DNA of 64,000 bases, from positions 14,607,272 to 14,671,271 of the forward strand of contig OY755042.1 in NCBI GenBank assembly GCA_963576565.1. Direction: 5' to 3'. The position numbers were made by a program, and so were the translations under genes. Positions 54,298 through 64,000 of the stretch are shown here, one piece after another. Source of the DNA: Aspidapion aeneum. Taxonomy: Eukaryota; Arthropoda; Insecta; Coleoptera; Brentidae. Below the pieces are notes generated by a model. That model did no database searches. It had not been told where the DNA came from and saw only the letters and a program-made list of their open reading frames with translations. The first letter of the stretch is position 1. Each line of letters starts with the position of its first letter.

Positions 54298-55870
54298 TCA
54301 CGCTCGAGAAGCGGCAAGTGCGCGGAAATGTTGGTGTATGTTGGTTTTGAAACGGTTCAGGTTGTAACCTGCAAGGAAAACTGTCGCAGGGAGTTTACTC
54401 CACAACGATGCTGCTGTCCAGAGATATGAAATCTGATATAAAGAGGTTCTTGGTGTTTCTGTTTTGACAGTAAATTGATGGTTACCGTCTGTTTAACGTG
54501 TTCGCCTAGTAGGTGCAACTCCCGGGGGGATCATACGTGCCAACTCTTCAGAGCATTTTTCGTGATAATACCTGTAGAAGAGAGATAGATCGCCCACAGT
54601 TCTTCGATGTTCGAGACTATCCAAGCTACGGGTAAGTGCGGGGTCATTGATCAGCTTGATAGCTCGTTTTTGCACGGTGTTCAAAAGCATTAAGGTATGT
54701 TTGGGTGCCGCACTTCATATATGTGAGCAGTACACCATAGTTTGTCAAATTTGGGCTTTGTAGAGTGTCAGCAGTTGGCTTGGTGTATACAGATGTCTTG
54801 TACGGAATAGCACCCCAAGTTTTTGAGACGCCCTTTTAGCCTTATCTGCCACGTGACTGTGCCAAGACATGTTGGTCTCTGCAGTGACTCCTAAGATGTT
54901 CAACTGGGTCTGCAATGTGACAGCACTTCCAGATAGCATGATGCTTTGCTCACCGGTGCTGGTCTTTTTTGAAAACAGGGCAGCTTCGGTTTTCTGCGCG
55001 TTGAACTGTACAAGGTTTTTGTTGCCCCAGTCCCCTATTATCTCCAGGTCGTTATTTATCTGCGATACTTGAGTTAGTCTAAGATGATGGAATTCACGTG
55101 CGGAGAGACATGTGGGTGGTATGAGTGAGGAGACTACATTGCCATCATCTGCAAAGCAATAAAGTGGATTTACTGTTTTATCTAGAAGATCATTTATGTA
55201 AATCAGAAAAAGTGTTGGCAACAGGATTGCTCCCTGTGGCACACCAGCATTTATTTGGTAAGAGTTGGAGTTCTGGCCATCCAGTGCAACATAAATGGAT
55301 CTATCCTTAAGGTAACTCTCAAACCAAGTGCAAAGTTTCGGCGTCAATCCCATTGCTTTGAGCTTGTTGAGCAGATTTTCATGCCAGACTTAATCGAATG
55401 CTTTAGATATAACTAAGGCAATTGTTCTTGTTTTATCCCGCAACTCAATCGCTTTTTACCATAAGTGAGTGACGTAAATCGCCAGTTGACCTATATTTTC
55501 AAAATCCGTATCGCTTGTCGTTGATAATATTGTACTTTTCCAAGTACTTGGTTAGGTGATTGTTCACAACTCCTTCCATTACTTTTGATATCACCGGAAG
55601 TAGAGCAATTGGTCTATAGTTTAACGGATCTGTCTTTTTTCCTTTCTTTGGAATGGGTTGTACTGCTGCAAACTTCCATGGTGATGGATATACTCCTGTA
55701 AGATAAATTGAATAATTCAGCGAAAGTTGGGGTGAGTTCGTTAGGACAATTTTTGAGTACTATCGCGGGAATGCCATCTGGACCCATTGCTTTATTTGTA
55801 TCCAACTTTTTGTCATGTCACTGTCAGTTTGGACATATAAACTTACAGGACCTTTAGCTAACCGTTCCTT
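54298..55870 (-). pseudogene. non-LTR retrotransposon RT, 5'-truncated and decayed
   Basis: From 5' to 3': NKAMGPDGIPAIVLKNCPNE (about 55800), a degraded middle with AFD-like and YR-x-I blocks, then an open stretch (55353-54745). That stretch has TPKLCTWFESYLKDRSIYVA, NAGVPQGAILLPTLFLIYIN and active site FADD (LYCFADDGNVVSS), then LNILGVTAETNMSWHSHVAD and ASQKLGVLFRTRHLY. After a stop, NAFEHRAKTSY-type and VQKRAIKLINDPALTRSLDS follow. The tail is SLWSKLPATVFLAGYNLNRF with ALAASRA and TGA at 54300-54298. RT palm and thumb are complete in outline. Endonuclease and gag are absent. Clade not certain (Jockey/CR1 group). Confidence 0.85.
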
Positions 55871-56059
55871 TCTTGGCGATTCACCTCATTAAACATGTTG
55901 TTTATAAGGAGATTCTTTCATCTTTTGACAAGCGCATCAAAGCTTCGGTTGTTGCCGCCTTCTCTTTTTCCTTGCAATTTTAAATTATTATGAATAAGAA
56001 TTGGGATACAGGTAAGTTAGGTCGGCGGCGGCAAATTCTTCCATTCCCTTAAACTATCT

Positions 56060-56745
56060 GTTTTCGACAATTACCTAATTATTTTTCTTTTGATTTTCAA
56101 AATATTCAGGGTGAAACCATTTTAAGTTATCACCCCGGCTCTAGCATTAACTAGATACTGATCACTGAAATTTTCGTTTGGACAGTAGCTCACCCATTTG
56201 TTTTGGTGGCCGAAGTACCCATGATGACTTGTTTCATGTTATTTTTTGCTTTTGTTCATGAAATATGCAGAAAAATCCCCTGAGAGCCCCCTTGCGTTTG
56301 CATGGTTAACAGTGCTTCAACTCTCTAAACAGAAAAGCGGCATTTTAAAAAAATAAGATAAAATATCCCTAATGCCGTTAAGAATTGTTTGATCAACGAG
56401 TAATAGTTTATCGTCCTCTATAATAGGATAAAAACCACCGGCAAACCCGGCTCTGTTAACATGGAATAACTAATATGATGTCATACGGCTGTTGCCACCC
56501 CTTAGAAAAATTGTGGGAAAAGGGAGCGGTCACAAATTATGTTTTTTAAATGAGTAACTATTGAATGATGTACTCAAAAATGCACAGCACCAAACGACGC
56601 GACGCGGCCTAATAAGCGCAGGACAAAATATCGCGTGGATTGAATAGCCCTACGAAATCTAAGCATCTGGTCAGAACTTAAACCTGATTTATTATTTATT
56701 AAATTTTAAGTAGACAAAGGAGGCGGCAACAGCGTAAATCCTTTA
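56060..56745 (-). repeat. diverged dispersed repeat, inverted relative of 63030-63620
   Basis: Shared, in reverse order: 'GGCGGCAACAGCGTAA', 'GGACAAAATATCGCGTGG', 'AACGACGCGACGCGG', 'TATGATGTCATACGG', 'TTTGATCAA', 'TTCAGGGTGAAACC'. 56195-56300 has no counterpart (an insertion). Identity looks roughly three quarters by eye. Family unknown. Confidence 0.6.
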
Positions 56746-58427
56746 TCTATATCAAAAAATTAATTAGTGGCCTGTTTGTTTTTTGGTACTCTAAGCAGTC
56801 GACTAATATAAATGACGAATGATTGCTAGTTTTGTGCAATTATAAAACATTTTATGACAAAAGTGATAATGGTTATATATATTGCGCATGTCTGGTACAG
56901 GTGTTTTCATAAAAAACTGATGCATGTATTTTGCCTATCCCGCAAAATTTCCATTTCTAATAGTATATTATTCCATTCACCTGCTTAGAAAACTAAGGTT
57001 TGCGTTAAACTGATTTTAAACATAATTTATAATGTCAAAAATACTGCAAATTAGTATATACTAACAAAAAGCCACAAAGTTTTATAGGGAGAAAAAAGCA
57101 TATATGCGTTTTTTATGAAAACAACTTTTTGTAGCACAAATGGATGCATGGTCTGAAAAACTTGCGGCTTGCAAGCACGTCGAACCGTGTCATTAAAACG
57201 GGTTCCATTGATTTTCAGGTGCCCAGCATGCGTGTTGTGTTTTCGCTCCGTACGCAAACAGAATTAAGAATGCACCTTTAGAAATATCTCCATTACGGAT
57301 TGCAATAGTGTATATTATGATACATTGGTGGAAAGCCTGCCTTAAAAAATGCTAGAAATAACGTTCCAACATTTTTTTTCTTGGACAGGTTCCCCTTCAC
57401 TTATGACGTCTTTCGTGGACAAAGAGTATGTATTTTGGAGAATATTAATATCTCCATTACCGGTGCTTCAGTTCGGTTAGTTGGGTCCCCGGAAAGTAGT
57501 CTATTAGTGACATACGACAACTTTTTTAATTTTTTAGATGAAAACAAATATAAACAAATATTACCTAACCCGCAAGAGGCACAGACATACTGAAAGTCGC
57601 CACTCTGCATATCATTGTGTTTAACCGCTATCCGCGTAATTTTCTCCCTAAATTACACTTCTGCATAAAACTTATTAGACAATGCGTTTAAGCGTAGTTC
57701 CTTTAAATACAATATTTGTTTATTTTTATATTTTGTACATTTTAGAAAAAAGTTTTAAACAACTGTTGAAGACTAAAATTACCTAAAAAAGCGCTGTTAT
57801 ATGTTTTTTGTCAGACAAACGGCTTTTGAGTTATCAGGCTAAACATTTCGCCGCCATTTTGGATTTTGACCAATTTTTTTTAGTGGCCTTTAACTTAGGA
57901 ATTTTTTTTTTTGAGAAAATGTGTAACGTAAATTAAAGAATAATTAGTAGCCTAGCTAATGAAAGCTGAAGTTTTAGCAATACACACCCGTTTCCTATGT
58001 ATTTCCATAGTATATGCAAAATAAATCGAAATTATTAAGTTTTAAGTAATACATGCATTCCTAAATGCACTCTACAGTTCTTGGATGGCCGTTTATTGAC
58101 TGGACTATCTTTTAACGTCTGTACATTGTATTTAAGAACACCCTGTACTCATGTTTTTGAAATCAAGATAACGCGGAGTCTAAAAATGTAATAAATTACA
58201 AGGCGTTTGTTAAAAATAAGAAATATTGGGGGCAATTCTTCAAAATTTGAAATAATTTGAAATAATCTGACGAAATTTGAAACAACAGAATTTAGGTGTA
58301 AATCTTGACAACACTGCAATTTCAGCTTTGTGTAAAACGTCTTACACCACACGGTAATGGGCCAACTTAGGAAATTATGAAAACCCCAAAAATTTAAAAT
58401 ATGCGGGAAAATTTAATCTAAAACCTA
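56746..58427. other. unassigned region
   Basis: 57840-57900 carries the 'CGCCGCCATTTTGGATTTTGACC' block (in two parts) shared with 29570-29906. 57381-57593 is a 70-codon ORF with no recognised domain. Nothing else supported. Confidence 0.35.
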
Positions 58428-58494
58428 CCTTGAAACTCGGCTACTGATAATCCACAAGTTCTTGATAAATTGTATTTTTCCGAGCACCTCATCA
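58428..58494 (-). CDS. candidate first coding exon (isoform a) of the F-box/LRR gene
   Basis: Tandem ATGs at 58494-58489, 22 codons plus one base, donor CAAG|GTAGGT at 58427-58422. It encodes MMRCSEKYNLSRTCGLSVAE and FQ. Phase 1 out matches the acceptor at 43551. Upstream (58495-58560) lie GACAACTGTCAGTC and inverted words, but no clear TATA or initiator. The link across 15 kb is inferred from phase and sequence style only. Confidence 0.4.
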
Positions 58495-61090
58495 TACAAC
58501 GGTTTTTCTATTTGGCAAATTTGACAACTGTCAGTCAAAGATCACCAAGGGGACTGTCAGTTACGAAATACTATGTTGCCAATTCATTGTTTCTAAGTGA
58601 AACCTTTAAAGGTACCGTTCACAAGTTGGATTCACTTTTTAAATATGTTGTTAAAATATTTTTACGAAAAACTCTTACAACGTAACGTGCAAGGTGGTAC
58701 CTAAGGGGGGATCAATCTCCCCCCGATATTTTTAGGAATAAAAAGTAATCAAACATTTAGTAGTGATAATAATAGTAGAGATATGGATAATTCGCATTTT
58801 TTACGGCGGAATTGATTCTGATTTTTGAGATTTTTGCTTATAATAGCTGAAAACTTGCTCAAACTAAAGTTTGGTTAAGTATTTTGTTTTCTAAAAAATT
58901 TAAATCTTAAAGGTATTTTTTTATACCTAAATGCATGGAGAGTGGAAAAAAAATTTGTTTTCTAAATCTCATAATTTTATTCATAAACATTTGTGTGTTT
59001 TAAATAATATTACTTGACTCTACTGCAAAATCAATCCAAGATTTGAGCAGCTGCTAAAAAATTGTTTTTCTTTGTCGTGTTTTTGAACTTGATTCTAAAA
59101 TAAATTTGAATGAAAAAGGAAGCTTGGCTGACTTATTTTTTAGCCACTCATAGGTAGGAAGGCTATTGGGGACCGTCAAAAAACCTTTTTATTTTTGCTC
59201 AAAATAAGTTTGGGCCAAAAAAATCAAAATGGCTGTCTGTCTTTATTCATAGTTCTTTTAAAAATAAAACCAAATAATTTAAATAATTAGGCACTTTGTC
59301 TGCAAGTTTATTGAAAATTTTTACTTGGTTTTATTTTTATAAGTTTAAAAAAAAAACAAATTCAATTTTTTTTACCCTTATTATATTTGTTATAATCAAA
59401 ACCTTAAAAACCATTTTATTTTTTTTATTACTTTTTCAAATTAGGTAGCTATTCAATGAACCTACAGAGTAAATAATTTTGCACTGGAATTTATTCTTTA
59501 GCTTTTTAACTATTTCTTCAATTTCAATATATTTTAATTATAGTATCTAAGGTTTTAAACCCGTTATATTTTGTTTGTGTATTTTATTCCGGGATTAACA
59601 TTAATATTGATAAAGGTACACAATTGACAGGGTGCAAAATTTTTTGCCGACTTTTTTGGACGATAGCTTTTCTAAAAGGTTCGATGTCATCACATTTCGT
59701 GCATTTCCTAATACAAAAAGCAAATTTTGCATTTTTTTTTATTAAACCAAACCTCACCTTTGTCGATTGATGGCAAACTTATCCTAACCTGTTAATTCAA
59801 CTCTGGTTAATTGATCGAAAACGTGACCTAACCGGTCCATTGGACACTTTTTTTTTGGTGGAAAAGGGGCGTGTATGGACAGGTAATGATAAGTTTGCGA
59901 TCAATTGAAGGGGCGACGGACGAAACATCGAAACACAAAATGTCGAAAGTACAAAATGTCGAAGAAACAAAAATACCAATAGTTGAAAAATTTAAAAGAC
60001 AGAAAATAAAACCTAACCAGGTCAGGTTAGGTTTTAAAGTATATTACAAAAAAAAGGCACCTGATCTGGTCAGGTTAGTTTCTATTAATATATCTAATAA
60101 CCCAAGCTTTCGACATTCTGGACTTTCAACATTTTGTAATTCTTCTTCATTCGCACACACAGTTTCCAATAGAATCTACATTTATTTTTATTTTAATATT
60201 TATTTTTATCCTTATAAACCCAACAGTAACGTCTTTTAGACGAAAATTGTTCGTAGCACCCCTGTAATCTTCCGCCGGCGGCGACTGTAGCAAGTATTTC
60301 TGATTACCCTATCCAAAACCTCATGGGCCGTCACTGAATAACAGCAGTTTCTATATGGGAGGACCCCCCAGAATAAAAAACTATATACGTGCCTAGCTTT
60401 GATAAGAAAAGTAAAAAAATAATAACCACTTCAATAATTTGACCAGTATCCCACTTAGTCAGATTTTTCTGGCAGATTTTAAAGAAATAATTTGACATTC
60501 CCTTAAAAATCCGTTCAAATATAACGGTGGCAACAGCGTAGAGCTAATTTTGTAGCGACCCTTCCACGACATGCAGTTAGACCCTCTTTGTTAATTTTAC
60601 CGTGAAAAACAAAGAAAGAAAGTAAACTTAGCTGACCTCATAAAGAAAACGCATAGGACTCATAAATTTGAAAGAAATGTGACGAAATGTGACGAAATCT
60701 GACATTTCAGTTTGTGTGGTTAATGGTTATCTGCTTTGAATTTATTTACAATTTTTAAATTAAAAATTTTTAATAAATTAGGCGTTTTTAATTAAAAAAA
60801 TATATTATATCGTGAAGCTACATCTATCAAAAAGTGGGAAATGGCCTTTTAAGTAAGTTTTTAAGTTTAAAATTGCCTTTTAAACGAGAAATCTTAAGCG
60901 CCAGATTATGTCACATTTTTTCAAATTTCGTCAAATTTTTTGAAATGTAAAGAATTGACCCCATTTTATCAAAATTTTACAGTTTCAATGACGTTTTAAA
61001 TCTATAAATTTAAAAAGGTCGCAAAAATTTAAGCATTAGATACACTCCAAGACCGATAAAACGCTTACGCCGATTTTATCAGGGCTATCA
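58495..61090. other. region 5' of the tentative first exon
   Basis: AT-rich. 59925-59965 repeats 'ATGTCGAAA'-type words, and 60013-60033 is the palindrome CCTAACCAGGTCAGGTTAGG. The 122-codon ORF at 59871-60239 covers this repeat and is not convincing. Confidence 0.35.
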
Positions 61091-61099
61091 CTGTTCGCC

Positions 61100-61450
61100 T
61101 TGAATTTTTACGAATTAGCAACATTTTCTGTCAAATCATCATCTGCGGTCTTGTCAAAGTCTTATCTAGAGGCCCTCGATACATTTGACAATTTCGTTCG
61201 TTTTCGTTTCGTTTATACTTATTGGCTCTGTCAACTTATTGCAGACAATTTGCCAGCTCAATTCGATGGACACCAAGATAATCTGACTCGAAGTCACGTG
61301 GTGCCTGGGACAATCACAACTCTAACTCTCACATTCATACTAATAAACCTAACGGGCCGGCCCGCCATGCACCTCCACGGTAGTCAATTTTCTATTCTCA
61401 AGGAGGATTTAATTAACGTTAATTTTAAACCACGGCCTTGTATTTAAAAT
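61100..61450 (+). other. GC-richer segment with E-box and 115-codon ORF, unassigned
   Basis: MNFYELATFSVKSSSAVLSK to FKPRPCI, no recognised domain. GTCACGTGGTG (E-box) at about 61294. It could be a promoter/untranslated exon of a neighbouring gene rather than protein-coding. Confidence 0.2.
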
Positions 61451-62049
61451 CATCTTTGCCTACTTAGTTGATGCCCAAACTGTGCCCAAGACAGGCGTTA
61501 CCCCTACCGCGGGTAAATCTGTATTTACAAAAGGATAGTAGGTTTTAGTTTGTACTGGTAGGCGTGGGGATCGGATCGGATTAATGTTAAGTATAAATAA
61601 AAAAAATTGGGAAAATAATACAAAAAAAGGGCCACATAGACCGGACCTAAAAATCTTAAAAATTAACTAAAATTTTAGTTCAAGTAATAAAAAATTATAC
61701 GATGTCGAAAACTGCCTGTGCGGGAAACGAAATGGTTTTTGTTTTGCTTTATTTGTCTTATTATTATTGCGTAGGTGGCAAAGGAAATGTGTGATATCAA
61801 GCACTTTAAAGAAAAGTTAAAGACACAAAGTAAGTGCCACTTATTTAAATAACCACATAGAATTTTCTATGCTAGGCAAGACTGATATTAAGTGCCAATT
61901 GAATAGTGCCTGTAGGCAAAACATTACCGAACATAATGAAAATGTGGCAAAAAATAGACATATACTTAGTAGGGTAATAGACTGTTTAAAATTCTGTGGG
62001 AAGTTGCTCTACAGGGCCATGATTAGTCTGAAACTGGTGCTAAGGGACT

Positions 62050-62205
62050 GTGCTTAAATTACGTAACGCTCTAGGGGGGGGGAGCGGGGTTTGGCCTTGC
62101 GTTTCACTCAATGTTTTTTAATGTGTTTTTTCTTGAAAATGCGTTACGAGGGGTGGAGGGGGTCAAAAATTCTGAATTTTTGCGTTACCCAATTTAAGGA
62201 CGTTC
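62050..62205. repeat. TTACGTAACGC-type MITE, copy 2
   Basis: AATTACGTAACGCTCTAG at the left, 'GGCCTTGCGTTTCACTCAATG', 'AAAATGCGTTACGAGG', 'GGTCAAAAATTCTGAATTTTTGCGTTAC' (in two parts). Same layout as 1055-1200. Confidence 0.6.
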
Positions 62206-62394
62206 TCTAATCCGAGCACTTTGCGCATGTAAAAGAAGCGCGAATAGACATGATCTATAAACAAATAAATTAAGCCTGCCTTAAAGCTGCCTGTTTGTAA
62301 AATCCTAAAATAAAATTATTTAGGTAAGTTTTTTATCTCCTTTTCCATGCAATATAAATTTCTGCACCCCCAATTTATAACGTCACCAGCCGCC

Positions 62395-62957
62395 ACTGAT
62401 CCAAGATGAGTTAAATGCTCATAAAAACCAGACTTGGGAATTTATTCCTAGAGATAAAGATTGGAAATCATAGATTCAAAATGGGTTTTCAACGAAGAGA
62501 GGATGCTAAACTGATCAAGAAAGCTAGATTAGTTGCCAGGGGCTTTTTTCAAAGTGACATCCAAGAGGAAATTTATTCACCGGTTGCTAGGATGCTCACT
62601 ATACGATTGTTGCTATCTTTAAGTGTACAAGAACATCCTGACATACACCAACTAGATGTCAAATGTGCCTTCCTTAATGAGACTCTCAGTGAACCTGTTT
62701 ACATGGAGATTCTTGATGGGTTGGAAAAATCCCCTGACTATGTATGTAAATTGAGAAAATTACTATATGGACTCCGTCAAGCACCAAAATTTTGGAAGGA
62801 TGAACTTAATAATTATTTATTGTCTATAGGATTTTGTAGGTCAAAATCTGATCCTTGCTTATATTTTTGTCAAAATGTATTTTTTTTAGTTTATGTAGAT
62901 GATATTATCTTACTTTCGAATAGTGATTCTCAAATGAAAAGTGTTAAACACTCACAG
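62395..62957 (+). pseudogene. Copia RT fragment (second lineage), truncated
   Basis: Starts in one frame as IQDELNAHKNQTWEFIPRDK, shifts, then KKARLVARGFFQSDIQEEIY, VARMLTIRLLLSLSVQEH, HQLDVKCAFLNETLSEPVYM, YGLRQAPKFWKDELNNYLLS and the intact active site YVDD (FLVYVDDIILL). It stops at 62957, shortly after the palm, so the thumb and RNase H are missing. Sequence differs strongly from the 36-40 kb element (GLRQAPKFW versus GLRNAPKCW), so it is a different family. No LTR nearby. The end abuts a poly-A-like run and a dispersed repeat. Confidence 0.85.
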
Positions 62958-63029
62958 TAAGAAAAAAAAAGAGTAGCAGTAACCTCGTTTTGGGCGGTCA
63001 TTCATTTATTTGTTGGTAAACAATGTATG

Positions 63030-63620
63030 CGTTACGCTGTTGTCGCCTTCTGTATCTTCTTCAAATTGTATAAAAGATAAATCAGGTTCAACTTGTGACC
63101 AGTTGCAAAATATATAGTGGTTTGGGTTTGTTGACCTATTCAAACCACGCGATATTTTGTCCTACTCTTATTAGTCCGCGTCGCGTCGCTTTGTACTGTG
63201 AATTTTTGATTACATCATTCGAAAACCTTTCATTACAAGAACATAATTTATGAACGGTCCCTTTCCCCACGACTTTCACAAGACGTGGTAACAACGGTAT
63301 GACGTCATATTACGGATTTTGTATTAACAGGGCCGGGACATTCCGATGGAAAGAGGGGTTCTCTATCTTATTGTAGAGGACCCTAAAGTATTTGATCAAA
63401 CAAGTCTAACCGATATTAAGGATATTCTATCTTATTATTTAATACGCGGCTTATCTGTTTATAGAGTTTAAGCACTACTAATCATCGAAATAAAAATTTC
63501 AGTGAGCACTTAATACTTAATTCTAGACATAATTATGTAGAAATATATTCAGGCTGACAATTTGAAAAGGTTTCACCCGGAATATTTTGAAAAGCAAAAG
63601 AAAGTAATTTTTTAAAAACA
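63030..63620 (+). repeat. diverged dispersed repeat, inverted relative of 56060-56745
   Basis: Begins 'GTTACGCTGTTGTCGCC', contains 'GCGATATTTTGTCCTA', 'CGCGTCGCGTCG', 'TATGACGTCATATTACGG', 'TTTGATCAAAC' and ends 'AGGTTTCACCCGGAATATTTTG'. Mirrors 56060-56745. Confidence 0.6.
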
Positions 63621-63799
63621 TATAGGACACATAATAAAAAACGCAGTTATAAACACCAAACTCAAAAACACCGAACCATACAATAGCCAACAGCACATTC
63701 CACAGAAAAAAAAATGTTCGACCGTGCTATTTTAAGCGTTGTTGCCATGTCGCGTCACCTCGCGTGTTGAACTTGCAGAAAATATAAAGGGCAGTTTAT

Positions 63800-63930
63800 A
63801 TGTAGGGGCCATAACTAGAAGGGGGAGGGGGGTGGTGGGTTTAGCCTTGCGATACACTTATTGAAATGTTGATGTATTTTTTTATTAAAAATGCGTGAAG
63901 AAGGCGTTACGTAATTTGCCCGAGAGCAAA
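63800..63930. repeat. TTACGTAACGC-type MITE, copy 3
   Basis: 'AGGGGGAGGGGGGTGGTGGG', 'TTTAGCCTTGCGATACACTTA', 'AAAAATGCGTGAAG' and the end GGCGTTACGTAATTTGCCC. Right TIR is clear; the left TIR is worn. Confidence 0.5.
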
Positions 63931-64000
63931 GTTCTTAACATTAAAAACTTCGTGACATTTTTAAGTAACCCTGTATGCCGACCCAAAAAGCAATAGCTTG

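Noticed and set aside
57381..57593. 70-codon ORF with a fairly ordinary composition
   Set aside because: No domain, no splice sites in phase with neighbours; left unassigned.
59871..60239. 122-codon ORF
   Set aside because: The coding stretch runs over 'ATGTCGAAA'-like repeats and a CCTAACC palindrome and ends in low-complexity YFYFN-type residues.

Overview
The window looks like repeat-inflated, AT-rich arthropod (most likely insect) nuclear DNA. The evidence is small exons split by kilobase introns with GT-AG sites, a Copia element primed by half of the initiator-Met tRNA, mariner, non-LTR, THAP and hAT-type relics, and Helitron-like short elements carrying a CTGT microsatellite. I cannot name the species. 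I see no prokaryotic gene, tRNA, rRNA or CRISPR array.

Host gene. One F-box/leucine-rich-repeat gene on the minus strand can be assembled by eye. Eight shared coding exons (30440-30217, 28358-28132, 24511-24327, 20383-20278, 14487-14279, 10082-9922, 7620-7417, 1357-1222) join with matching phases at every junction and end in a TAA at 1222-1224. Two 5' coding solutions fit the F-box exon in phase 0: a single exon at 32249-32154 (515 aa in total), or a more tentative pair at 58494-58428 and 43550-43465 (534 aa in total). The gene covers at least 31 kb and possibly 57 kb.

Most notable system. Intron 6 of this gene holds a 3.3 kb array (10151-13421) of 520-bp units: about 4.4 units head to tail, then about 1.9 in the opposite orientation, between a 10-14 bp repeated target sequence. 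Each full unit carries a complete type I hammerhead ribozyme with the whole conserved core, perfect stems I and II and a 4-bp stem III. There are seven copies: five sense to the gene, two antisense. A diverged single unit with a decayed hammerhead sits at 30478-31080. This resembles retrozymes, hammerhead-bearing satellites or Penelope-type repeats.

Repeat layout. 1-9.9 kb: terminal exons, GACGTC-rich terminal-inverted-repeat (TIR) elements, an RNase H relic and three Helitron-like copies. 10.1-13.4 kb: hammerhead array. 15.6-19.2 kb: a non-LTR reverse transcriptase (RT) tail interrupted by a 664-bp palindrome with a 9-bp target duplication, then by a Helitron-like element amplified in tandem with captured flank. 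20.4-21.1 kb: compound palindrome. 22.8-24.3 kb: THAP/P-like TIR element containing an RTE fragment. 25.7-26.4 kb: GACGTC element. 29-33.4 kb: MITEs and the diverged hammerhead unit. 35-42.4 kb: Tigger-like relic, an old mariner split by a young Copia element (224-bp LTRs, AGAAC duplication), and a second mariner with both ends. 44-48.8 kb: two large foldback elements. 49-64 kb: MITEs, a decayed non-LTR element, a diverged inverted repeat pair and a truncated Copia RT.

Only the F-box/LRR gene looks like a functioning host gene. Almost everything else is mobile DNA in its introns or beyond its 5' end, often nested, so relative ages can be read from the interruptions.
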